From the NCBI GenBank assembly GCA_946222435.1, contig CAMIOJ010000002.1, positions 1 through 22,349 of the forward strand: 22,349 bases of DNA. Direction: 5' to 3'. Positions 1-7,026 of this stretch are shown here, one piece after another (positions within the stretch are counted from its first letter, which is position 1; every line of letters starts with the position of its first letter). The notes under the pieces are model-generated. The model worked only from the letters and a program-made list of their open reading frames with translations, had not been told where the DNA came from and made no database searches. Made by a program: the position numbers and the translations under genes. The DNA is from an uncultured Micrococcus sp. (GTDB lineage: Bacteria > Actinomycetota > Actinomycetes > Actinomycetales > Micrococcaceae).

Positions 1-16
1 GGGGAGGACATGGGGG

Positions 17-766
17 TCACTTTCGCGGGTCGTGGGAGGAGAGCAGGGAGTCGATGTGGGAGGCGGTCTCGTCCGCCGTGCGCGGTCGGAAGTCGGGGTC
101 CTTGGCGCGGCGGTGGTTGCGGCGCAGACGCAGCGCCGCCCAGGTGACCAGGGCGACCGCCACGAGGACCACCACCACGTTGGAGAACAGGTCCGCGTAG
201 TCCGAGACCAGGTGGAAGTTCGCGCCGAGAAGGTAGCCGCCGTAGACCAGCAGCGCGTTCCACACGGCCGAACCGAGGGTCGTGTAGAGCACGAACAGGC
301 CCAGGCGCATGCCCTCGATGCCGGCCGGGATGGAGATCAGGGACCGGAACACCGGGATCAGGCGGCCGATCAGGACGCTCCACGTGCCGTAGCGGGCGAA
401 CCAGCGCTCCGTGGCCTCGACGTCGTCCACGTCCACGAGGGGAAGGCGGTCGGCGATCCGGTACATGCGGCGCCGGCCTAGGGCGGCTCCGATGCCGTAG
501 AGCGCCAGCGCGCCCACCACGGAGCCGACCGTCGCCCAGACGGTGGCCGCGAGCGGGGAGAAGGCGCCGCCGGCGGCGGTGAACCCTGCCAGGGGGAGGA
601 TGAGCTCGGACGGGATCGGGGGGAACAGGTTCTCCGCGAAGACGGCGAGGGCCACGCCGACCGGTCCGACGGCCTCCATGATCGCGACGACGGCGTTGCC
701 GAGCCAGCCGTAGTCCGCGGTGCCGGCGGCGGTCAGCGCGGGAAAGGCGTCAGAGGTGGGGAGCAT
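17..766 (-). CDS. DedA-family integral membrane protein
   Basis: This is a polytopic inner-membrane protein of the DedA/SNARE-associated family, whose members include undecaprenyl-phosphate and other lipid-linked flippases or transporters; the substrate here is unknown. The N-terminal hydrophobic stretch leads into the family hallmark ENLFPPIPSE, followed by the second hallmark GRLIPVFRSLISIPAG with the conserved R-x-x-P and R. The C-terminal tail is short, basic and cytosolic-looking. The open frame extends upstream to 949, but that part is arginine-rich and non-conserved. I chose the ATG at 766 (249 aa) because GGGAGA lies 9 bases upstream; the ATG at 775 is in frame but has no room for a ribosome site. 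The gene is divergent from the DoxX-like gene at 988. Family assignment is firm, substrate unknown. Confidence 0.9.
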   Translation of the reverse strand: MLPTSDAFPALTAAGTADYGWLGNAVVAIMEAVGPVGVALAVFAENLFPPIPSELILPLAGFTAAGGAFSPLAATVWATVGSVVGALALYGIGAALGRRRMYRIADRLPLVDVDDVEATERWFARYGTWSVLIGRLIPVFRSLISIPAGIEGMRLGLFVLYTTLGSAVWNALLVYGGYLLGANFHLVSDYADLFSNVVVVLVAVALVTWAALRLRRNHRRAKDPDFRPRTADETASHIDSLLSSHDPRK

Positions 767-788
767 GCCCGCCATTCTCCCGCACGCG

Positions 789-802
789 TGTGCACGTGCA
801 CA
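789..802. promoter_or_regulatory. Perfect 14-bp palindrome upstream of the DedA-family gene
   Basis: TGTGCACGTGCACA is a perfect inverted repeat lying 23 bases upstream of the chosen start at 766, in the region where the promoter or leader must lie. A second, imperfect palindrome (TGAGTGATTGCTCA) follows at 814-827. Both look like possible dimeric-regulator sites, but no regulator can be named. Confidence 0.35.
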
Positions 803-899
803 GACCGGGACGATGAGTGATTGCTCACCCGGCCCGGCCATGGACCCGCTCGCCGACGGGTCCGTGGCGCCATGTGGCGCATCCGCGCGCCGTGTTGGG

Positions 900-933
900 T
901 AGTGTGGACTGCTGTAGACCCTGACGACTACAG
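900..933 (+). promoter_or_regulatory. Candidate -10 element and inverted repeat before the DoxX-like gene
   Basis: TAGTGT at 900-905 fits an actinobacterial -10 element; I see no good -35. Just downstream, CTGTAG (912-917) and CTACAG (928-933) form an inverted repeat with a 10-base spacer at the probable transcription start. This would give a leader of about 75 bases before the start at 988. Confidence 0.35.
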
Positions 934-987
934 ACGTCCTCTCGCGCACCTGAGCGTGCCGCGGGCATGACTGGAAGGAAGCGATCC

Positions 988-1581
988 ATGAGCATCGTCC
1001 AGATTCCCCTGCGCCTCACCTCCGGCGCGTTCATCCTCAACTCGGGCATCAACAAGCTGAAGCTCTCCGACGAGCAGGCCGCCGGCCTCCAGCAGATGGC
1101 CGTCAAGGGCGTGCCGCAGCTGTCCAAGCTGACCCCGGCCCAGTTCAAGAACTTCGTGGTCGCCGCCGAGGTGGGCACGGGCGCCGCCCTGCTGCTGCCC
1201 ATGGTCCCGGGCTGGCTCGCCGGCGCCGCGCTGACCGCCTTCTCCGGCGGCCTGATGTCCATGTACCTGAACACTCCGGAGATGACCGAGGCCGACGGCG
1301 TGCGTCCGTCCCAGGAGGGCACGTCCGTGGCCAAGGACCTGTTCCTGGTCGGTGCCGGTGTGGGCATCATGGTCGACTCGGTCGCCAACCGCTCCGGCAA
1401 GCGCAAGAAGGCCGCCAAGAAGCGCGCCGCGCGCATCAACGCCGCCAAGGCGGACAAGGTGGACGCCATCAACGCCGCCAAGGCGGACAAGGTCGAGGCC
1501 ATCTACGCCGCCCGCGACGAGCAGACCGCCGCGCTGCGCGAGGCCCGCGAGGAGCTGAAGAAGCTGCGCAAGGCCGCCTGA
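988..1581 (+). CDS. DoxX-like small membrane protein with Lys/Ala repeat tail
   Basis: This is a 197-residue protein of unknown function. The first ~135 residues look like a four-helix DoxX-type membrane protein (hydrophobic segments around AEVGTGAALLLPMVPGWLAGAALTAF, written here only as landmark AEVGTGAALL, and DLFLVGAGVGIMVDS). The last ~60 residues are a basic, charged tail with near-identical 11-residue units INAAKADKVDA and INAAKADKVEA, predicted as a helical, possibly nucleic-acid- or membrane-surface-binding extension. I chose the ATG at 988, not the one at 967, because AAGGAA sits 7 bases upstream. The gene stands alone between a divergent promoter region and a strong terminator. The DoxX relation is a judgement from pattern, not a certain match. 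Confidence 0.8.
   Translation: MSIVQIPLRLTSGAFILNSGINKLKLSDEQAAGLQQMAVKGVPQLSKLTPAQFKNFVVAAEVGTGAALLLPMVPGWLAGAALTAFSGGLMSMYLNTPEMTEADGVRPSQEGTSVAKDLFLVGAGVGIMVDSVANRSGKRKKAAKKRAARINAAKADKVDAINAAKADKVEAIYAARDEQTAALREAREELKKLRKAA
1435..1500 (+). repeat. Two tandem 33-bp coding repeats
   Basis: Two units (1435-1467 and 1468-1500) begin ATCAACGCCGCCAAGGCGGA and differ only at the end; a degraded third unit follows at 1501. They encode the 11-residue units in the tail of the DoxX-like protein. The unit length equals three helical turns, which suggests growth by slippage within a helical tail. Confidence 0.85.
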
Positions 1582-1590
1582 GCCTGACGG

Positions 1591-1641
1591 GCAGACGACG
1601 GGGCCCGCACCGGATCATCCGGTGCGGGCCCCGTCGTCTGC
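1591..1641 (+). terminator. Strong hairpin terminator of the DoxX-like gene
   Basis: A perfect 24-bp stem (1591-1614 with 1618-1641) has a 3-base TCA loop and starts 9 bases after the stop codon. There is no U-run, as is usual for high-GC actinobacterial terminators. Confidence 0.85.
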
Positions 1642-1668
1642 GCCGGCCGCCGTGGTCGCCCCGGACGC

Positions 1669-1704
1669 GGACCGGCCCCCGCACCGCGGTGCGGGGGCCG
1701 GTCC
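1669..1704 (-). terminator. Palindromic terminator of the ABC importer operon
   Basis: A 36-bp perfect palindrome (arms 1669-1686 and 1687-1704, starting GGACCGGCCCCCGCACCG) lies 36 bases beyond the end of the minus-strand ATPase gene. With the hairpin at 1591-1641 it separates two convergent transcription units, so each hairpin probably serves the gene that reaches it first. Confidence 0.75.
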
Positions 1705-1740
1705 GGGCGAGGGGCCGTCGTCGTGCTCCGGGCGGAGCCG

Positions 1741-2565
1741 TCAGAGGTCCACCTCGGTGGGGTTGAGGACCCGGCGCAGGAAGTCCTGCGTGCGCGGCTG
1801 CTGCGGATCCGCAATGACGTCCGCGGCGCGGCCCTGCTCGACCACGACTCCGCCGTCCATGAAGACCACGCGGTCCGCGACCTCGCGGGCGAAGCCCATC
1901 TCATGGGTCACCACGAGCATGGTCATGCCGTCCTTCGCCAGCTGACGCATGATGGCGAGCACCTCGCCGACCGTCTCTGGGTCGAGGGCGGAGGTGGGCT
2001 CGTCGAACAGCATCAGCTGCGGGTCCATGGACAGGGCGCGTGCGATCGCCACACGCTGCTGCTGGCCGCCGGAGAGCTGGTCCGGGTAGCGGTCCGCCAG
2101 CTCGCCGAGGCCCACCCTCCGCAGCTGACGGCGGGCGACCTTCTGGGCCTCCTCCTTGCCGCGCTTGAGGACCTTCATCTGCGCGACCGTGCAGTTCTCC
2201 ATCACCGTCAGGTGCGGGAACAGGTTGAACTGCTGGAACACCATGCCGACGTGGCGGCGCATCGTGTCGATGTCCACGTCCGGATCGGTCACGGTGAACT
2301 CGCCGATCTCCACGGTGCCGCTGTTCGGGGTCTCCAGCAGGTTCACGCAGCGCAGCAGCGTGGACTTGCCCGAGCCCGAGGGGCCGATCAGGCAGACGAC
2401 CTCACGGGGGGCGACGTCCAGGTCGATGCCCTTGAGGACGTGGTTCGTCCCGTAGGACTTGTTCAGGTCCTTGATGGTGACGCGGGTGGCGTGGACCTGG
2501 CGCAGGGAGCCGGTGGTCGGCGGGTGCGGGTCCGTGCCCGGGGAATGCTGGGTGTTCTCGGTCAT
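1741..2565 (-). CDS. Polar amino acid ABC transporter, ATP-binding protein
   Basis: This 274-residue ATPase powers the amino acid importer encoded by the same operon and sits on the cytosolic face of the permease. Walker A GPSGSGKST is at residues 61-69, the signature LSGGQQQRVAIARA follows, and Walker B with D-loop is LMLFDEPTSALDPE; the H-loop is VVTHEMGFAREV. The order and wording match the GlnQ/HisP/ArtP class of polar amino acid systems. The first ~25 residues are a poorly conserved Pro/Thr-rich extension. The ATG follows the permease stop with one base between them (TGAGATG), so translation is probably coupled. Substrate cannot be read from this subunit. Confidence 0.95.
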   Translation of the reverse strand: MTENTQHSPGTDPHPPTTGSLRQVHATRVTIKDLNKSYGTNHVLKGIDLDVAPREVVCLIGPSGSGKSTLLRCVNLLETPNSGTVEIGEFTVTDPDVDIDTMRRHVGMVFQQFNLFPHLTVMENCTVAQMKVLKRGKEEAQKVARRQLRRVGLGELADRYPDQLSGGQQQRVAIARALSMDPQLMLFDEPTSALDPETVGEVLAIMRQLAKDGMTMLVVTHEMGFAREVADRVVFMDGGVVVEQGRAADVIADPQQPRTQDFLRRVLNPTEVDL

Positions 2566-2566
2566 C

Positions 2567-3421
2567 TCAGGCCTTCTTCCGGGCGGTCTTGGACTCGAAG
2601 CGGCGCGCCAGCAGGGACAGCGGCACCGTGATCACCAGGTACAGGACACCGGCCACGACGATCGGGGTCATGCCGGCGCCGAGCGAGGCGATGCCGTCGC
2701 GGCCGAACTTCGTCAGGTCGTACTGGAACACGGCGAGGCCGAGTACGTAGACCAGGGAGGAGTCCTTGGTCAGCAGGATGACCTCGTTCGTCAGCGGGGG
2801 CAGCACGATGCGGAACGCCTGCGGGATGACGATGGTGACCATCGCACGCCAGGCGGGCATGCCGAGGGAGCGCGCGGCCTCCACCTGGCCCTTCGGGACG
2901 GCCTGCAGGCCGGCGCGCAGGGTCTCTGCGATGTACGCGGACGCCACCAGCCCGAGGGCCAGGCAGACGACCAGCGGGATCGGCCAGCTCACGCCGAAGG
3001 CGAAGGGGACGCCGTAGCCGAGGGCCAGGAACACCAGCAGCGCCGGGACGCCGCGGAAGAACTCCACGTAGGCCGTGGCGATCCAGCGGTACGGAGGGAA
3101 GGAGCTCATGCGCATCAGCGCCAGGAGCATGCCGCCGACCAGGCCGAGGACGAACGAGGTGACCGTGTAGAAGAGGGTGTTGCCCAGGCCGACGAGGATG
3201 ATGTCCGGGAACATGGCGCCCACGGCACCGAAGTTGAAGACGTTCTCGCCCAGGGCGGTCCAGTCCACGAGGATCGCCAGGAGCACGATCGCCAGGACGA
3301 AGACGCCGGCCTGGATCGCGAGGGAGATGTTCCTGCGGCGGCGGGCCGCGCCCGGCCTCGGAGCCGGGGACTCGGTCCCGCGGGTGCCCTGCGGGGCGGG
3401 GGTCTGCTGTGCGGTGCTCAC
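2567..3421 (-). CDS. Polar amino acid ABC transporter, permease
   Basis: This is the membrane subunit of the importer (284 aa). After a basic cytosolic N-terminus come several membrane helices and the HisM/GlnP-type permease domain. The EAA loop reads EAARSLGMPAWRAMVTIVIP followed by QAFR, which docks the ATPase. I chose the GTG at 3421: its GTGA overlaps the TGA of the receptor gene, and the sequence after it (STAQQTPAPQG) is the first plausible coding stretch. The open frame continues upstream to 4072 only as an arginine-rich shadow of the receptor gene. There is a single permease gene, so it should act as a homodimer. Confidence 0.93.
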   Translation of the reverse strand: MSTAQQTPAPQGTRGTESPAPRPGAARRRRNISLAIQAGVFVLAIVLLAILVDWTALGENVFNFGAVGAMFPDIILVGLGNTLFYTVTSFVLGLVGGMLLALMRMSSFPPYRWIATAYVEFFRGVPALLVFLALGYGVPFAFGVSWPIPLVVCLALGLVASAYIAETLRAGLQAVPKGQVEAARSLGMPAWRAMVTIVIPQAFRIVLPPLTNEVILLTKDSSLVYVLGLAVFQYDLTKFGRDGIASLGAGMTPIVVAGVLYLVITVPLSLLARRFESKTARKKA

Positions 3422-4239
3422 TGGTAGTCCTCCTGGACGTGTCCGAACCACTTGTCCTGCAGCTCGGCGACCTTGCCCTCCGTGCGCAGCTCCTGCAGGG
3501 AGCGGTCCACGGCGGAGAGGAGCTGGGCCTTCTCGGCGCCGACGGCCATGCCGAGCTGCTCGCCGGTCGGCAGCTCCTCGACGATCTCGAAGCGGTCGTC
3601 GTCCTTCAGCTCGTAGAGAAGCACGGACTGGTTGCCGAGGGTGGCGTCCACGTTGCCGGCCTTGAGGGCCTGCACCTGCATGCCGCCGTCCTCGTACTGG
3701 ACCACGTTCAGGCCCTGTTCCTTGGCGTACTCGTCTCCGGTGGTGGCGGCCTGGACGCCCACGCGGGCGTCTCCGAGGCCGTCGACGGAGTCGAAGCCCT
3801 TGTCCTTGCGGGCGACGAGCACGAGGTCGTCGTCCAGGTACGGGCTGGTGAACGCCATGACGCGCTGACGGGCGTCGGTGATCGAGATGGAGGAGGCGTT
3901 GAGGTCGCAGCTCGTCAGGGAGGCGCCGGACTCGATGGCCTCGAAGGAGGAGTCGACGATCTTGACCTGGAGCTCGAGCTTCTCGGCGACCGCCTCGACG
4001 AGCTCGATGTCGTAGCCGGTGATCTCGCCGTCCTGCTCGAACTCGAACGGCGGGTAGGGGATGTCCGAGCACACCGTGAGGGTGCCCGGTTCCACCAGCT
4101 GATAGGAGGAGGAGAGGTGCTCGTCGGAGCCGACCGCCTGGGAGGACGAGGTGCCGCCGATGACGGCGCAGCCCGGGAGGGCGAGCGCGCCGGTGCAGGC
4201 GGCGGCGACGGCGACGGCACGGGGGTGCGTGCGTGACAT
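3418..4239 (-). CDS. Amino acid ABC transporter, substrate-binding lipoprotein
   Basis: This is the extracellular receptor of the importer (273 aa), a family 3 solute-binding protein. The N-terminus is a lipoprotein signal: basic MSRTHPR, a hydrophobic core and lipobox LPGC with Cys24 as the lipid site. The mature domain shows LTVCSDIPYPPFEF, the domain mark GYDIELVEAVAEKL, then CDLNASSISITDARQRVM, where the two cysteines could form a disulfide. I chose the ATG at 4239 because GAAGG lies 7 bases upstream; the open frame further upstream is not conserved-looking. It is first in the operon, so it is probably made in excess. Whether it binds glutamine, glutamate, cystine or a basic residue cannot be decided here. 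Confidence 0.93.
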   Translation of the reverse strand: MSRTHPRAVAVAAACTGALALPGCAVIGGTSSSQAVGSDEHLSSSYQLVEPGTLTVCSDIPYPPFEFEQDGEITGYDIELVEAVAEKLELQVKIVDSSFEAIESGASLTSCDLNASSISITDARQRVMAFTSPYLDDDLVLVARKDKGFDSVDGLGDARVGVQAATTGDEYAKEQGLNVVQYEDGGMQVQALKAGNVDATLGNQSVLLYELKDDDRFEIVEELPTGEQLGMAVGAEKAQLLSAVDRSLQELRTEGKVAELQDKWFGHVQEDYQ

Positions 4240-4339
4240 GGGACTGCCTTCGTTCGGCGGGGCGTGTGCCCCGTCGGTCGTGTGGTCAGGGGGCGCCGTG
4301 GGTGTCCCCGGCGGGGAGGACGGCGCCCTTGATCGCCAC

Positions 4340-4384
4340 ACTATAGATGTAATCCAGCTCACATGTCTCGGATTGTCGGACAAA
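4340..4384 (-). promoter_or_regulatory. Candidate promoter and operator of the amino acid importer
   Basis: On the minus strand TATAGT (4345 down to 4340) is a good -10 element in an unusually AT-rich patch. GAGACA lies 18 bases upstream as a possible -35 (4 of 6). Just upstream, TTGTCGGACAA (4373-4383) is an inverted repeat with 5-base arms that may bind a regulator. The leader before the start at 4239 would be about 95 bases. Confidence 0.5.
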
Positions 4385-4442
4385 GTCAGCCACATTGTGA
4401 CCCGATCCCAGCCCGGACACAGCTGAGGGGCGGCGGTCCCCG

Positions 4443-5615
4443 TCAGGGGCGGTCCGCGGCGAGCCCCGCCAGGGCCTGCAGATGCTGGGTCAGGGCCCAG
4501 GCCGCGGGCCAGCGGCCGGCACGGGCGGCCAGGGCGTCCACACGCCCCCACGTGCGGCGCACATGGACCAGCCGCACCCGGGTGCCGCCGTGGGCGGCGA
4601 GCTCATGGCCCGGGTAGTCGACCGGCAGGTCGGCGCGCGGGGCGTCGTCGGGCACCAGGGTGAGGTCGTAGACGCCGGTGAGCAGCCCGGAGACGTCGCG
4701 CTCGTCCGCGACCGGCGCGCCGTCGGTGTCCACGGTGCCGTGGTGGTGGCGGTCCGTCACCTCGGACCACCGGATCCGCCGGGCGTCTGCGGGCAGGGAG
4801 GGATCCCGGTCCGGGACCGAGGGGAACAGCTGCCGGGTGGTGCGCTCGGTGGTGCCGCGGCGGGACCGGTCCGACACGGCGGTGACCACACCGTAGGCGT
4901 CGTCCACGTCCGCGTCCTGCGGCTGTGCCAGGACGGCGCGGATGCGCTCGGGATCGCTGAGCACGGCGAAGACGTCCGCGGGGGTGGAAGGGGTGAGCCA
5001 TTCCGCGCCGAGGACGCTGGAGCGGGCGGCCCTGCGGGCCGGGATGCCGGAGGCGCGGATGCCGTCCGGGGCCGTGAGCGCATCGTGGGGCACGGAGCAG
5101 GGGGCGGGGGACAGTGGCAGCCGCGCCCCAGGAAGCGCCGGCACGGGGTCCAGGCGGGTGAGGGCGAGCGCGAGGTCCGCGTGATGCACGTCGGCGGCCC
5201 GCACCAGGGCGGCGACGGGCTCGGACTCGGCCAGCAGGGTCAGGGCCCAGGGCAGTTCGGCGTCCAGACGCCGGGAGCCGTCCACGAGCGCCTCGGTGTC
5301 CTCGGCCAGGGGGAGGGTGGCCGCCCCGCCTCGGTCCAGCACGGTCAGGGGTGCGCGGGGCACGAATCCCTCGGCGGCCACGTCCCGGCCGACGGCGCGC
5401 AGCTGGCGGCCTCGGCTCACAGCCGCGCCGCGGCGAGCGGCCTGCAGTGTGAGCCCGTGGTGTGCGGCCGCCCGGGCCGTCGGCCCGCCGGAGGCGAGCA
5501 GGCCGAGGAAGAGATGCTCGGGGTCCACGCGCGTCGCCGAGACGCGCAGGGCCTCGCGTCAGGCCCCGGCGAGGACGACGGCGGTGCGGCGCCAGGCGGC
5601 GGAGTCCGTGGCCAT
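4443..5615 (-). CDS. Clp-N domain plus SRPBCC-like fusion protein, interrupted by an in-frame TGA
   Basis: Read from the ATG at 5615, the frame gives MATDSAAWRRTAVVLAGA, then TGA (5561-5559), then REALRVSATRVDPEHLFLGL and on without a stop to 4443. The sequence on both sides of the TGA fits one Clp-N fold (compare the usual GTEHLLLGLL), and a second Clp-N repeat follows (TEALVDGSRRLDAELP). After a linker, the C-terminal ~190 residues (AEWLTPSTPADVFAVLSDPE onward) look like an SRPBCC/START-type binding domain. No AAA+ module is present, so this is not a Clp ATPase; it may be an adaptor or ligand-binding protein. The only start after the TGA is a GTG at 5528 without a ribosome site, which would lose the first Clp helix. 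Either the gene is disrupted or the TGA is a sequence error. Function unknown. Confidence 0.7.
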
Positions 5616-5679
5616 GGGTCCTCATTCCGTCTGCGCGGTGGGGCGGATGTGCGGGTACGGGCGTCCCTCCACGAAGCGG

Positions 5680-5796
5680 AGTTTACCGGGGCGTCGCCTG
5701 CGCGGAGGCCGTGACGGCACCGACGAGGTGCGGGGGCGCCGCCGCAGGCGGGACGCGCAGCGACCTCTTGAGACGTGCGGCGGCCCGTTCCAGAGT
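5680..5796. promoter_or_regulatory. Intergenic region 5616-5932 with candidate divergent promoters
   Basis: This 317-base gap has no convincing gene. For the plus strand, TTGAGA (5768-5773) and CAGAGT (5791-5796) with 17 bases between them could be a promoter for the lipoprotein gene, with a leader of about 130 bases. For the minus strand, TAAACT (5685 down to 5680) could be the -10 of the Clp-N fusion gene. Both are pattern matches only. Confidence 0.35.
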
Positions 5797-5932
5797 GGTG
5801 TGGGACAGTTCACGGCCGTTCGGGCGGTTCCCTCGGAGACCTGCGCGGCCGTCCGTCTGATCGGCCGCCTCGGCCGCGTCGGCTGCCCCGATGCGGACCG
5901 GCGCGCCGGCCAAGCACAGAGGAGGACGTCGC

Positions 5933-6907
5933 ATGAGCACCGCGGCAGCGCACACCGGCACACCCCGCACCCCGTCCCGTGGCCTGCGCAGTCGGCGCAG
6001 GCTGGGGGCGGTGCTGGGCGCGGCGGCCCTGCTGGGGCTCACGGCGTGTGGCCCCGACGAGGCGCCTGAGGCCTCCGCACCCTCCGCCCCCTCCGCGGAG
6101 GTCAGCGCCGATGCGAGTGCGGCTCCGTCCCGGGAAGCCGGTGCGTCGTCCCCGAAGCCCACGGCCGCGTCCGGCTCGGAGGAGCCGGACGGCGCGACGA
6201 CGTCCTCCTTGGCCCCGTCCTCTCGCTCCCACACCGGAGCGGCCACGTCGCAGGCGGCGTCGGAGGATCCGGACGAGATCGTCGCCTCGGTGCCCGGGAA
6301 CTTCCGCGGCTCGGACTCGTCCACGCTGGCCCCGGGCGAGGCGGAGCGGGTCCTGCCGGGGATGCGAGCCGCCGTCGTCCCGGCAGCACAGATGCCGGGC
6401 AAGGTGGTGACGGACGAACGCATCCAGGAGATGCCCGACGTGCCCTTCACCCAGCCCCTGCCGCTGGACGGGGTGACGCCGACCGGTGAATGCCGCGAGC
6501 TCGTGGAGCGCATCGACTCCACGACCGTGCCGCACACCGTCCTGCTGCACACCGGCTACGAGGTGGACCCGGGCTCGGAGCGGGTGCTCGGCCCCGAGGC
6601 CACGGTCGGCTCGTTCCTGGTCCACACGCCCTCCACGGAGGACCTCGTGGGCCCCTACGGCGCGCTGCCGGAGACGTGCGGGACGATCGAGGGCGAGGAC
6701 GGCACGGCCGTCGAGTTCTCTGCGGTCGAGGGGGTTCCGGGCGCGGTGCTCGTCTCCTCGTCCGGTCCGCGCGGCGAGTCCGCGGTGACGCTCGGAGGGG
6801 TCTCGGCGGGGCACCGGCACCTGTCCACGGCGTTCGTGCAGGTGGAGCCGGACGCCGCGGCCGAGATGCTCCGTGCACAGGTGGAGGTTTTCCGCGCGGC
6901 AGGCTGA
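5933..6907 (+). CDS. Secreted lipoprotein of unknown function
   Basis: A 324-residue exported protein. The N-terminus has a basic stretch (RGLRSRRR), a hydrophobic core and the lipobox LTAC, so it should be lipid-anchored on the outer face of the membrane. A long Ala/Ser/Pro/Glu-rich linker (to about residue 125) spans the cell wall, and the C-terminal ~190 residues form a folded domain with two cysteines (GECRELVERI and PETCGTIEGE) that may pair. I recognise no family for this domain. The ATG at 5933 is supported by a perfect AGGAGG at 5920-5925, 7 bases upstream; the in-frame ATG at 5891 lacks this. It is followed after 119 bases by the CYTH-CHAD gene. Confidence 0.85.
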   Translation: MSTAAAHTGTPRTPSRGLRSRRRLGAVLGAAALLGLTACGPDEAPEASAPSAPSAEVSADASAAPSREAGASSPKPTAASGSEEPDGATTSSLAPSSRSHTGAATSQAASEDPDEIVASVPGNFRGSDSSTLAPGEAERVLPGMRAAVVPAAQMPGKVVTDERIQEMPDVPFTQPLPLDGVTPTGECRELVERIDSTTVPHTVLLHTGYEVDPGSERVLGPEATVGSFLVHTPSTEDLVGPYGALPETCGTIEGEDGTAVEFSAVEGVPGAVLVSSSGPRGESAVTLGGVSAGHRHLSTAFVQVEPDAAAEMLRAQVEVFRAAG

Positions 6908-6973
6908 GGCGCCGGGCTGCCGGGCCGCCGGACCCTCGCGCCCGCATCCTGTGCCGGCCCGACCCGGCGGAAC

Positions 6974-6979
6974 TAGGCT
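6974..6979 (+). promoter_or_regulatory. Candidate -10 element of the CYTH-CHAD gene
   Basis: TAGGCT fits the TANNNT pattern and resembles other -10 candidates in this window (CAGGCT, TAGGGT). It would give a leader of about 42 bases containing GGAGA ahead of the ATG at 7027. No clear -35 is visible. Confidence 0.4.
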
Positions 6980-7026
6980 GGAGGCAGGAGACCTGATCCC
7001 GTTGAGGAAGACGGAGACGAACCAGC

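Noticed and set aside
5559..5561. Selenocysteine insertion at the in-frame TGA of the Clp-N fusion gene
   Set aside because: No stem-loop of bacterial SECIS type follows the TGA, no redox motif surrounds it, and no sel gene is in the window; a point mutation or error is simpler.
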